A stretch of 64,000 nt of DNA from Volvox africanus. Taxonomy: Eukaryota; Chlorophyta; Chlorophyceae; Chlamydomonadales; Volvocaceae. Below, in pieces: positions 35,086-45,000 of the stretch; the first letter of the stretch is position 1; every line of letters starts with the position of its first letter. Below the pieces are notes generated by a model. That model was not told where the DNA came from, searched no databases, and worked only from the letters and a program-made list of their open reading frames with translations. The position numbers and the translations under genes are program-made. The DNA lies in NCBI GenBank assembly GCA_030268105.1, contig BSDZ01000020.1, positions 140,001-204,000 of the forward strand, in the 5' to 3' direction.

Positions 35086-35785
35086 AGTACACACACATAT
35101 ATTTATATCATAGTACACTCCGTTAGGATATTAACGGGCAAGCGACTTCTTTCAGCTGCCCTGTCGAGATGGCCCGAAGCTTCATTCTGATTGCATAACA
35201 GCAGCTTTAGCTTTTTGCGTCCTTCTCCTCCAGCTAAGCAAATAAATTATTTAAATTCTGTTCCATTGACTAATACGGATAACACTTTGAACGTACTTGC
35301 TTGTGTGATGCATAATGACTGTTTATAATGACGAGCCGTGACCTTAAGAGGACAAAGTGACCAAAGAACAAGCTATAGAGCTTGTTAAGGAGCTATCACA
35401 GGAAATAAAAGAGTATAACCTTGCTTACTACCAAGAACGCGCGCGCAAATGCATATATTTGCTGAAGTGAAGGACATCAGTACGTAAACTCCACAAGTCA
35501 TTCGAGGAATACAATTTTCCCATGCATAATAAAATCCATTCATTAACAAGTCCAAAAAGTAAGAGCTCATAATACGCAGGGCAGGACCCGATTCGTGAGA
35601 CCTGGCATCTCCCGGCGACTTATAGGACTTACCGGGAGAACGAGCGCGCAGAGCAAAATGAAAACACGACAAGCAAGCAATGCCCCTACCTGCTGGTATA
35701 ATGTAAAGAAGATAGCGAGCATCCAATAACCTTGGCGAACGTAGTATAAGAGGCCCGCTGGAAGAAAGATATCTATTTGTGTACT

Positions 35786-36020
35786 TCTGAGAGTACCGGA
35801 CATTAGGAAACCTGACGTTACGAGAACGACGTAATTGTTACATAGTTTCCGATAGTTAAAAGATAACTAAATTGCTCGATTCTGGAGTTGGCAAACATGT
35901 TCGCGCGGATAGCACTACAGATTGGACGAGATAGCGTACTGCCAAGTACAGCTACAACATCACGATAGTTGCGAGAACGGATCACTATAGATCCCAAATG
36001 ATGCACCATTTTTTAATATT
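35786..36020 (-). repeat. Diverged solo LTR of the 42-46 kb copia family
   Basis: Shares scattered blocks with the 243-bp LTRs of the complete copia: GACATTAGGAA.CCTGACGT, TCTGGAGT.GGC, GTACAGCTACAACA, and ATGGATC/CCATTTT at the end. No internal coding region is attached, so it is probably a solo LTR left by recombination, and old. Confidence 0.7.
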
Positions 36021-36544
36021 TACAATCACTGATATGTTTGAAATTAAAAAGGCTACATGCGGCTTGCTTCCCACCCACTGCATGCAGCTCTAGCTGGCCG
36101 CCCGCCTTTCCAAGCAGCGGACGAGCAAACGAGTTTTATAAAACGTTTTCGAGTATACTTAGTATAGAATCATCTATCGAATTATATTATAGCATAAGTA
36201 TGATTTGTTGCTGTAATTTATTACTGAATATCCAAGAATAAACCGGCAGCGGTACGGTTGGTCAAGGCGGGGCAGCAATAAATCCGAATCAATTTAACAT
36301 AGATTCATATAATAATATAATATGATAATGGATAACTTGGCATTAAATAATAAATTTATTTAAAATCTGACCAAAATTTTATTTCGGTCGAGACGGCGCT
36401 CAAGTTGGGCCGAGATAAATCCACAAGTTTCCGGGCCCAAGCAACCCGGCCCGGCCCTGACCTACTAGGCGATCTAATGGCCGTCCACTTCATTACTCAT
36501 ACGCCGTCCATGACAGTTGCGTACTACCACACGTATATCGTCCA
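36021..36544. other. AT-rich intergenic DNA
   Basis: No supported gene or recognised repeat. Confidence 0.4.
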
Positions 36545-36754
36545 ATGAATTTCCATCATGGGAAGTATGTAAGAAAGATGATTAAGATGCAAGGATGGAA
36601 AACTGAAGGGGAGTATTGGAATAAAAAACGCCCGCTTGAACAAATACCCTACGGACGGGGATGGGTAAAACCGGGTGGGAATATCCAGAACCTCTACGAT
36701 TTGGACCGAGCGTTGCGATTGGAACGTATACGCATGACTCATTGCCACACATAA
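36545..36754 (+). CDS. Short unrecognised open frame (possible exon)
   Basis: A 69-codon frame rich in charged and aromatic residues (KYVRKMIKMQGWKTEGEYW, then IPYGRGWVKPGGNIQNLYD and RALRLERIRM). It lies in otherwise AT-rich, non-coding-looking DNA. Its composition is more protein-like than nearby frames, so it may be a single exon or a captured gene fragment. No family is recognised, and no partner exons were found on either side. Confidence 0.35.
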   Translation: MNFHHGKYVRKMIKMQGWKTEGEYWNKKRPLEQIPYGRGWVKPGGNIQNLYDLDRALRLERIRMTHCHT

Positions 36755-37879
36755 ATTTATTTGTTTTCGATTGACGGTTTGATTTGAGGGCTATGGAGCG
36801 CGGTGAAATGGATGTCCAAGCAAACAAGATTAAGTAATGCTGGACGGCTTCTTCCTAATGCAAGTTATGCAATCAAATATAGCACTGGAGAAAGTTGACC
36901 ACCTGTACGATGTACGTCCGTCCGTAGTCAAAAAAATAAATAACATCGTGGACGGCCGAGGGGCCAACGAATTATGTTTAGTTAAGTTACAGGAGTTTAA
37001 ATAGCTAGGCTGTGGTTGGACAGAATGCGTGACACCAGCAGGCAGAACGCAGTGTTCGGAATAACCTCACCCAAGAGGAACCTAGCTTAAGCATGCATAA
37101 GCAAGGAATACTGATAGTTAGGACGGCACGTTGCTGAATTAGCGGCTTTGGGGAACAAGGTGCAGGCATGCACATGTACGGACGTATGCGTGGCCATCTA
37201 CGGCGGCCAACCTCTGGTGGCGGCACGCTGCTATAGCTTTTTTGCCCTTTATTATTTCCGATGTCCCATGGCGCATGGAAGTCAGGAAGCGGAAAAATAT
37301 AGAAATGGCCAGCGTGCGGGTTGTTGCGCACCGTTCTGGTGGGCGTTCTTGAGCAAATTGTCACGTGCGGCTCACATCAGGCGCGCGCGCGACACCGCAT
37401 CATTATCGAACACAGCCCTACACAGTTCAAGTCCATGGTATGGAAGATTAACATTTGGTGTCAATCAATTATATATTATAAATCAACAAGATGATTCAGG
37501 ATTTGGATAGCAAGGCGCCTGAAAACAGAATGAAAACAGATGTTTCTGATCCAGTACTTTATCTGTACATTGGATTCCGTTTCTCCGCTATCAACAATAT
37601 AAAAAACAATCAAGATATCCACATTAGTTAAACTAGCCTGATTCATTCTTCTGTGAACGCAGGCATGACGAGCGGTTCCTCATTATTTCCGTTATGGCTT
37701 GGAAGCGTGGTCTTCTGCATGGCAATATTGTCATGATAATCTTCAATCTTCTTATCGCGTTCATATTAAAACATTAAAGTTAAGCAACATCCGATAATTC
37801 CGAGCTTGCGAGCCCGTGGATTCTCTTGTAGAACTGTAATTATTGTATTTCATAGTATATGTGTTGATAATAATTAAAT
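36755..37879. other. Intergenic, no supported gene
   Basis: Frames at 37.0-37.5 kb on both strands are open for over 100 codons but show no domain or conserved motif. Confidence 0.4.
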
Positions 37880-37985
37880 TAGTTTCTGGATTTCTGAAGC
37901 AGGTAAACCCGTCATTTTAGAAATTGTATCAACTGAATTACCTTGATTAAGCATCATTTTTATTAATTCAGCTTTTCCTGTTTAA
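37880..37985 (-). pseudogene. Bacterial-type C-terminal fragment (Rpn nuclease/transposase-like tail)
   Basis: The minus strand reads GKAELIKMMLNQGNSVDTIS followed by KMTGLPASEIQK. This resembles the C-terminal helix-turn-helix tail (LL.QG.SIEQIS..TGLS.EEI) of Rpn-family recombination-promoting nucleases common in bacteria. Only about 32 codons remain. It abuts an IS1 fragment on the other strand. Codon use is AT-rich and unlike algal exons. Confidence 0.6.
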
Positions 37986-37986
37986 G

Positions 37987-38175
37987 TTATGCTACTTTTG
38001 GCACAAGGTGTGACAGTACATTAGAATCATTACTTCAGAAACTAGAAAATTTCAAGGTTACTTTTTATTTTACTGATGGATGGGGTAGCTATACAAGGTT
38101 ATTAGACTCCAGAAAGCACATTATTAGTAAAAGATATACCCAGCGGATAGAACGGAGCAATTTAAACCTTAGGAC
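37987..38175 (+). mobile_element. IS1-type transposase (InsB) C-terminal fragment
   Basis: Reads LSYATFGTRCDSTLESLLQ, VTFYFTDGWGSY, then HIISKRYTQRIERSNLNLR. The YTDGW-type block and the KRYTQRIER.NLNLR block are hallmarks of the IS1 InsB catalytic domain, a DDE transposase of bacterial insertion sequences. The N-terminal zinc-binding part and the last residues are missing. It continues without a stop into an LD-carboxypeptidase fragment. Confidence 0.88.
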
Positions 38176-38380
38176 AAATGATAAGATAATTTTTCTAGAA
38201 GACGTCAATGAAAAAGGCTACCATGTTCATCGCTATTTATTACAAATGAAAAATACAAGACTTTTTTCTGGTGCAAAAGCTTTGATTTTTGGTGATTTTG
38301 CTAACTCTGATGATAAGAAAATCCCTTCAATAAAAAATTTCTGTATTGACCATTTAACTATACCAGCTTTTACAACTTAA
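38176..38380 (+). pseudogene. Bacterial LD-carboxypeptidase (peptidase S66, LdcA-like) C-terminal fragment
   Basis: In frame with the preceding IS1 fragment it reads NDKIIFLEDVNEKGYHVHRY, LLQMKNTRLFSGAKALIFGDF and a tail ending PAFTT at a TAA stop. The ILFLEDV.EKPYRIDRML..L...G....V.GI+.GDF pattern is specific to LD-carboxypeptidases (S66), which trim tetrapeptides of bacterial peptidoglycan in the cytoplasm. The N-terminal domain with the nucleophile serine is absent, so this copy is inactive. Its AT-rich composition suggests an AT-rich bacterium, perhaps an endosymbiont, as donor. This is inferred. Confidence 0.82.
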
Positions 38381-38511
38381 AAAGAGCAAAAGTGGGTTCA
38401 GGGCGAACTGTCAAACGCCGGCTAGCTAACCCCGGCTAACTGCTAGTATTGATTGTAGTTTCGCTAGTTGGTTACTCCATCCTTGGCGCCCTTTCCATAC
38501 TCCATCTGCAG

Positions 38512-39590
38512 GATGCCACATGCACTGTCTCAGGAGGAAGATGAAAGTTTCCTTGATGCGGGGCTTGTTGAACCGCAAGCTGGCACGGAACGGAAGTTTC
38601 CATACTGTTCCTGTTATCGGCCACCCGCCAATCCGTCACCGTACAGTTTTCATGCCGATCATTACGGTCCCAGCCCAAGGCCAATATTGCTTCATGCTCA
38701 GAGTCAATACTACGGGTTGCAATACTGGTCGGTGCTGCGATGTCGGCATGAAGAAGATCGAGGTGCGATATCTACGTACCTTGCTTGTTACTTGTTGTGT
38801 TCGATTCGGTGCTGGTGCTGGGTCCAAACCCAAATCAGACGCTTAAATAATATCGAAACTTAAAAGAAGAAGAAGTTCACCAAGTTCAGTTGTCTTAATT
38901 GTCAAGTATCGTGATGTTATAGGCTGTGTTATAAATAGATTAGCTGGTTAATAGGTCGTCATCCTGGCATGAGGTCTTACTGAAGATATAAAGTATTCGC
39001 TACAAAGTTAAAGCTTAAACGGAGCTTGGGAGACTTCAGTGCGGTGACTCTGATTCCGGCGCCTTCGATCCCAAAACAGTTTGACGTCTATAGCAAGGGC
39101 CACGTCAAGTCTGCAAGTGTCAAGGCGACAGTGGCTGGCCGCTTTACCAGCACAGGGCCCAACATTTACATTTACAAGATGGATGACGGGACGCTGATGT
39201 ACGTGGTGCGCCTGACGAACCTCAATCTGGGGCTCTGGAGAGACAACACCCAGATCTGCCTCAACCTCACAGCTGGCACCGATGGTACCGGCTGTACGAC
39301 GCAGGAGGAGCTATGCGTGCCGCCAACTGCTAGTTCGGCTCCGGGCACGTACTTGGCAGCGTTTTTTAACGACAACGAGAGCACCGGCTCCTGCTGCCCT
39401 ACAACCATTGTAACTCCCTCCAAGCCACCTTTTACCCCATCTCCGCGCCCACCTTCCCCACTGCTCACTCTGCCAGAAACCCCATCAACAGCACCTCACT
39501 CGCCGCCGCCGCTCCATCCAACGTCGCCGCCGCCGCCACCACCGCAAGTAGAGATTGTCGTCCATTACCAAGACCTTTTCCAACTTGCAA
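38512..39590 (+). pseudogene. Pherophorin-like extracellular matrix gene, frame-broken
   Basis: Exon 1 (38512-38762) encodes KFPYCSCYRPPANPSPYSFH in one frame. After about 38670 the homology moves to another frame (GQYCFMLRVNTTGC, RCCDVGMKKIE), so there is a one-base frameshift or sequencing error. A donor GTGCGA follows. Exon 2 (39040-39590) carries the second half-domain (MYVVRLTNLNLG, ICLNL, CTTQEELCVPP, SCCPTT), a proline-serine linker (SPPPPPPQ) and VVHYQDLFQL before a GTGAGT donor. Pherophorins are hydroxyproline-rich glycoproteins of the volvocine extracellular matrix. The phases of the two exons do not match (0 versus 2), so an exon is missing or lost. No exon beyond the linker was found. 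Confidence 0.72.
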
Positions 39591-39701
39591 GTGAGTGGCC
39601 CTCCCTCATATATATGTAATACAATACAATTAGTATTTTATATATGGATTTCCACGTTGCAATAATAATGCATTACTGCTGCATTATTGCTTTACGTATT
39701 A

Positions 39702-39800
39702 GTTGAGAGCCGCAAGGGCCTCTCGATATGCTAAGAACAAGCGTCTGCACCTTGATGTTGTGGAAGCATGTGTACGTATACGACTACTACAGTTGCTGGC
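39702..39800 (+). repeat. Three-hairpin dispersed repeat, copy 3
   Basis: GAGAGCCGCAAGGGCCTCTC, then a degraded second stem (TCTGCACCTTGATGTTGT), then GTACGTATACGACTACTAC. More diverged than the copies at 1.7 and 3.7 kb. Confidence 0.7.
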
Positions 39801-40914
39801 TGGTGCTCTTAGCTGTCCATAATTCTCACTTTTAGTGGCTTCTGATGTAACAAATATACATGTTCATGATGTGCACATTTAAACCAGTTTATATTTCGCT
39901 ACTTAATAAATAATGATCCGCAGCACTTTGCCGCCACCTTCAGCCATGTATAGAAATACTAGCTTCATATATGCAGATTACGACGGAAATATGGATGGCA
40001 CAAAAATGTCCACGTCGGTACTTTCAGGTTTACATCTGTAAATGTCCAAGTACATAATGTCAGAAAAACGCGTTGATGCAGCCGTAGTTTACGTATAAAT
40101 CTGCAAGATCAAAGCAGATTAGTAATCTGGCTGACGCGAGTCTAACTGGTGAGCTGCACCCGTGCCTCAAGCCTACTAAGAGACAAGACAGATAAGTCTC
40201 AAGCAAGCAACGGTATGTTACAAACAGCTGAGAAAAGGTCCAATTCAGCACAATGCTGGACAAGCGAGCTGCCACTATGCCTCGAGCCACTAGGACACAC
40301 CAAAGTCCGGGCGAGCAATACATGTTACAAACAGCTAATGTGGTATGAAAACCTCGCCAAAGATATACTCGCAGAATTGAGTGTCGGACTCTAATCCCAG
40401 ATCCTCAGACGCACTGATTTGCCAAGCAATAGGCGGATCAGCGTCAGAAGTAAGACTAGACGCCAGCCTTACTTCATGATAGAAGCAGCTTAAACAGACA
40501 AGTCCTAGATCCCACCAAGAATAACAATCGTTTAGGACAGGATCTAAACTATAAGGAAGTCAGACCGAAACTTAACATATAAGGAAAGAAAATCACTTAT
40601 GGTCACTTATGGTCGTTGCGTCAGCCTGCCAAGATATAAACCCTTCTAGCTATTTTTTCCTTCATATTCAGCATCATGCATTTAACCTTTCTGTTAAGCA
40701 ATTTATACATGGCTGGCATTCACCGGGTTTCATTATATTAATTTCTCTAAGGCAAATGTAGAGTTATATGAATGCCAATATGATATCTTCTGTATAATCG
40801 TGTTAAATATATGTATATATGTATATCTATGAATGCCGTACCATACATTTTACATTGAATTTATATACTTGCTTTCTGATGCAGATGCGACCTGAACAAA
40901 GCTATCACACCGTA
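39801..40914. other. Intergenic, no supported gene
   Basis: The motif CAGCTGAGAAAAGGTCC and related phrases such as GAGCCACTAGGACAC, CAAGCCTACTAAGAGAC and ATGTTACAAACAGCT occur twice around 40150-40340, a partial tandem duplication of about 120 bp. No coding signal. Confidence 0.45.
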
Positions 40915-41310
40915 CTACAAGGAAGTAAGAGCCGATATCTTAATAAAGGTGTTCCTGATTTCTGTCCAAGCGTCAGCCGCCGTAGCTGCCTGGTCAATCA
41001 GCTTGTGATACCTCTGATCTGTTATCTTTATAAGCCTGAACTTGGCCTTCAATGATAATGCAGGAGTTGCAGCTGGTAGATCCTGATTTGAATCCCAGAG
41101 GTCCTTCTCGATCAGGTGGTACTTGGCAGTGCGCTGCCATGTCCAATAGTTCTTGCCATCCAGGGCCCATTGAACAGCTTTGTCTTCAGCACCCATATCT
41201 TCCTTGCTCTAGACCAGAGCGTCGCTAGACCAGTGAAACGGAGGAAAGACTACCTAAACTAGGAGTCGCCGCCTACCGCGTTGACTCGAGGCTCATAACC
41301 TGTTGGAATG
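40915..41310 (-). mobile_element. Copia-type 5' fragment: gag N-terminus and primer-binding site
   Basis: The minus strand from 41196 reads AVQWALDGKNYWTWQRTAKY and AATAADAWTEIRNTF, the N-terminal capsid pattern of copia Gag (compare HNYSTWKLRFQLL in the complete element). Upstream at about 41300 the sequence CAACAGGTTATGAGCC forms an LTR end plus primer-binding site equivalent to GGTTATGAGCC in the complete element. The rest of this element is gone. Its LTR would extend toward 41.6 kb. Confidence 0.72.
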
Positions 41311-41669
41311 CGACACGCTGTCGGACAGGGAAGCAACTCCGTAGTTTGTTACATAAGTGCTCAAGTCTTAGCATATCGCACTGACTCCTCATAATAGGGA
41401 GAATAGACAGTCGTACCAATGCCGTACTCGCATTTGTCCTATCTATCGCACATGGTCTTCACTATTGTTCCGACCGATGTTCAACACTTCCTGATATCAG
41501 CACAGCGCCGGGCCGCAGGCTGTTGTATTACAATTTGATTATCGCCTATGTGTGGGTCGATGCGACTTTACAAGGCGACAAGCGAACGTAATAAATGGAT
41601 ATTAGTTATCAATATATTTGCATATATTAACTAGTTTGGCATCATGTATTGCGACTTATCACATCGCAT

Positions 41670-41912
41670 TATTGAGACGTAGACTATCAGACATTAGGAA
41701 GCCTGACGTAATAACGAGAAAGTATACGTTACATATTATCTGATAGTATAGAAGTCCAAATAGTTCGTTCTAGAGTCGGCACATATACTTGTGCGTATAG
41801 CACTACAAGCAGTACGAACGTGGGTCGATAGCTTACCGCCGAGTACAGCTACAACAGCGGGATTGTTGCTAGTATGGATCGCTATATCGAACTGATATAC
41901 CATTTTATAACA
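41670..41912 (-). repeat. 3' LTR of complete copia
   Basis: 243 bp, matching 46174-46416 base for base as read by eye. The CGCAT target duplication is at its outer edge. Confidence 0.93.
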
Positions 41913-42027
41913 CGCCCCCTCGAGACATGCCTAGCAACAAGTGAAAGAAGATAATTCCAACCAGGGATTCTTCTTGAAACCGAAAAGCTAAAGCCAAACG
42001 AGTTCGCCCCAAACAAACTTAGAAAGC

Positions 42028-45000
42028 TTACTCGGCCAACCCCATCGCCGTAATGCACTTCTTAAACTTTATCTCTCCAAGTGCCTTGGTTAACACATCT
42101 GCTACCATATCCTCCGTCGAACAGTGCGATAAGGCAACTTCCTTCCGCAGGACTCGTTCTCGCACTAGATGATGTTGCACGTCGATGTGCTTAGAACGAA
42201 CCGACATTATCGGGTTATTCCCAAGGCTCATCGATCCCTCAGAATCCGTTCGAATCTGAATAGCCTGTGTCCTCAGACCCAAGTCTCTGGTCAGCTTGCG
42301 AAGCCAAAGTGCCTCCCGCACTGCAGCTGCCGTGGCCTGGTACTCTGCCTCCACTGTTGAAGCTGCCGCCGTGCGCTGCAATTGGCTGTTCCAGCTGATA
42401 GCTGCGCCGTTTAGCAAGAATACGTAGCCAGTTGTGGACCTCCGAGTGGCTGGATCTCCAGCCCAGTCGGAATCACTGTAGCCCACCATGGTGAGATCGC
42501 CATCTCCGTCATAGCATAATCCGAGCTCCTTGGTACCCGCCAGGTATCGCAGCACCCCCAAAGCCAAGCCCATGTGAACCTTAGATGGGTTGCCCATGAA
42601 GCGCGCCAGAACGCTCATTGCCTGCGAGATATCCGGTCTTGTGCTCGTCGCCAGGTAGTTCAATTCGCCGACAAGCGCCCTGTACTTGGTGTTGTCTACG
42701 AGCTCCTTGTTGTTGTCTTCTGCAGGCAGGGCTCTAGTACCAGGAGGTAGTGGGGTCTTTCGAGGCTTTGCATTGACGAGTTGATGTCGCTGCAGCAGCT
42801 CCTCAATGTAGCGTCGCTGCGATAGTTTTACCTCCCCGTGCGCTCCCCGGCTGATCTCCATGCCCAGGAAAACTTTTGCCTCTCCAAGATCTCGAATCTT
42901 GAAGGCTTGTCCGATTTCTGTTTTTACTCTCCTGATCATTGCCTCGTCTTCTGAGGTGATGATGATGTCGTCCACGTGCACCAGCAGGTAGACGATCTCC
43001 TTCTCGTCCTTTTTGATGAACAGTGCTGGGTCTGCTACTGACGGTTTGAACCCCAGCTTGTCCAGCTCCGCCGCTAGCTTCATATACCAGCAGCGTGGGG
43101 CCTGTTTCAGCCCGTAGATTGAGCGTAGGAGCCTGCATGCCTGCTCTGGATCTGCTGACTCGTAACCAGGCGGCTGCTGCATCCAGAGCTCCTCCTCTAG
43201 CTCCCCGTTCAGGAAAGCTGTTGAAACGTCTAGCTGATGGATCGGCATTGCTTTAGCCGCAGCCACCGCCAGGAGCATACGAAGCGAAGCAAAACGCGAG
43301 GTTGGAGCAAAGAGCTCCCCATAATCAATCCCCGCCCGCTGCTCGTAGCCCTTTGCCACCAAACGTGCCTTGTAGCGCTCGATCTCGCCATCCTCTGCAC
43401 GTTTGACCTTATACACCCACCGACAAGGCAGAATCCGCGCACCTGGCGGTGGTTTTGCTAGCTCCCAGGTCCCATTTGTGAGCTGTGCTGAGATTTCCTC
43501 ATCCATGGCACTTCTCCATTCCTCAGCATATGGGCCGTCAGTGGCCTCCTGGTATGAAGCTGGCTCTGGTACTTCTTCCTCGATTGCAGCATTGATCCGC
43601 CCGAACGTAACCCTTCCGTTGGGCTCATGCCTCCATTCAATCAGTCGCTTTCGCTCACGTAGTGGATAGCGACGTTCCTGCATATTAACGTCTGCACCGT
43701 CGTTGTTGTGGTTTTGCTGCTGCACCGGCCCTTCGCCTGTCATAGCGTCTCCACCATTGCCTCCGCGGGACTGCGCTGTATTTTGCATCCTGGGAAACTG
43801 TGCTGCTGGTATGCCTGCGTGCCTCTGTGGCGCCGCTGTCTGGCCGCTGCTGGTGGATGCACCATGGTTCACTTCAGCAGCTCCCTGGTCCATGTCGGTG
43901 TTGACCGGCGTATCTCCGCCGCCCCCTGGCAACGGAACGCCGCCAGACTCCTCGACATCCTCCTCGTCGGAATCCTCATAGCGATCTCCAACTGTTGACT
44001 CGTCGAACTTGACTGTCGAGTGGGTGCTGATGAGATTGTTGATCAAGATGCGGTACTGCCTCCCTTGCTCGTATCCAACCAGCACTCCTTTTTTACTCAC
44101 GGGTTGCAGTTTGTTCCGCTTCTCCTTCGGCACGTGTGCATATGCGGTACTGCCGAAAACTCTCAGATGGCTTATGTCCGGCTTCACCCCCATGAACGCC
44201 TCATGGGGCGTTACTGATGCCCCCACGACCGGTGAAACGTTGTGCAAAAGATTCGCCGTAGCCATGGCTTCTGCCCAGAGCTTCTGCGGTAGTCCTGACT
44301 CCGCCAGCATTGCCCGGGTCTTCTCCAAAAGCGTCCTGTTGAGGCGCTCCGCCGCCCCATTCTGCTCCGGCGAATACCCAACGGTCGTCCCGTGGATAAT
44401 CCCTTTTTCGCCGAAGTAGGCGCCCAAGACTGTATTGAGGAACTCAGTCCCACGATCCGTGCGTGCCTCCTTCACACGACGGCCAGTCATGTTCTCCAGC
44501 GCCTCAATCATTATCTTTACCTTCTTGCGAACTGCGTCCTTGGTGTCAGTGAATGCAACAGTAGAAAATCCCGTGCAGTCGTCCAGCAGTGTAGTAACGT
44601 ACCGGGATCCACCTATCGAAGTCTCAGGCATAGGTCCACAGACGTCCAGGTGTATCAGGCCCAGAGGTTTCGCCGCCTTGTGCCCAGTGGACGGGAATGG
44701 TCCACGTGTCTGCTTTGCATAAATGCAGGGCTCGCAGATCCGCGACCTGGCTGCCTCCAGACTCGCGCGATCCAAATCCATGCCGGTTACCATGTGTTCC
44801 CGGCACATACGTTCCAGGCTCTTGTAGCCCAGATGTCCCAAGCGCCGATGCCACAGCGCTGCCTTCGAGCCTTCTGACCCGACCGCCGCACATGAGCGGC
44901 CTTTGCCAACTGATCGCCCTGCTGCGTGGTGTCGAATGGCATAGAGGCGGCCCACCTTGTCTGCACGTAGGATCGTCCTCCCCTTTGCCTGAACGAGGGC

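Larger units (their letters stand above)
30083..35705. repeat. Segmental duplication, copy A
   Basis: Matches 49397-54640 over most of its length in the same order: MITE plus LINE piece, GATA tract, phospholipase-like gene, GACA tract, downstream AT-rich DNA. It differs by a shorter GATA array, absence of the MITE found at 52979 in the other copy, and an extra ~0.8 kb (about 34.2-35.08 kb) that includes a nad1 fragment. The copies look highly similar by eye. Percent identity was not computed. Confidence 0.92.

Noticed and set aside
43703..44419. Plus-strand open frames of 90-160 codons
   Set aside because: Antisense shadows of the copia polyprotein.
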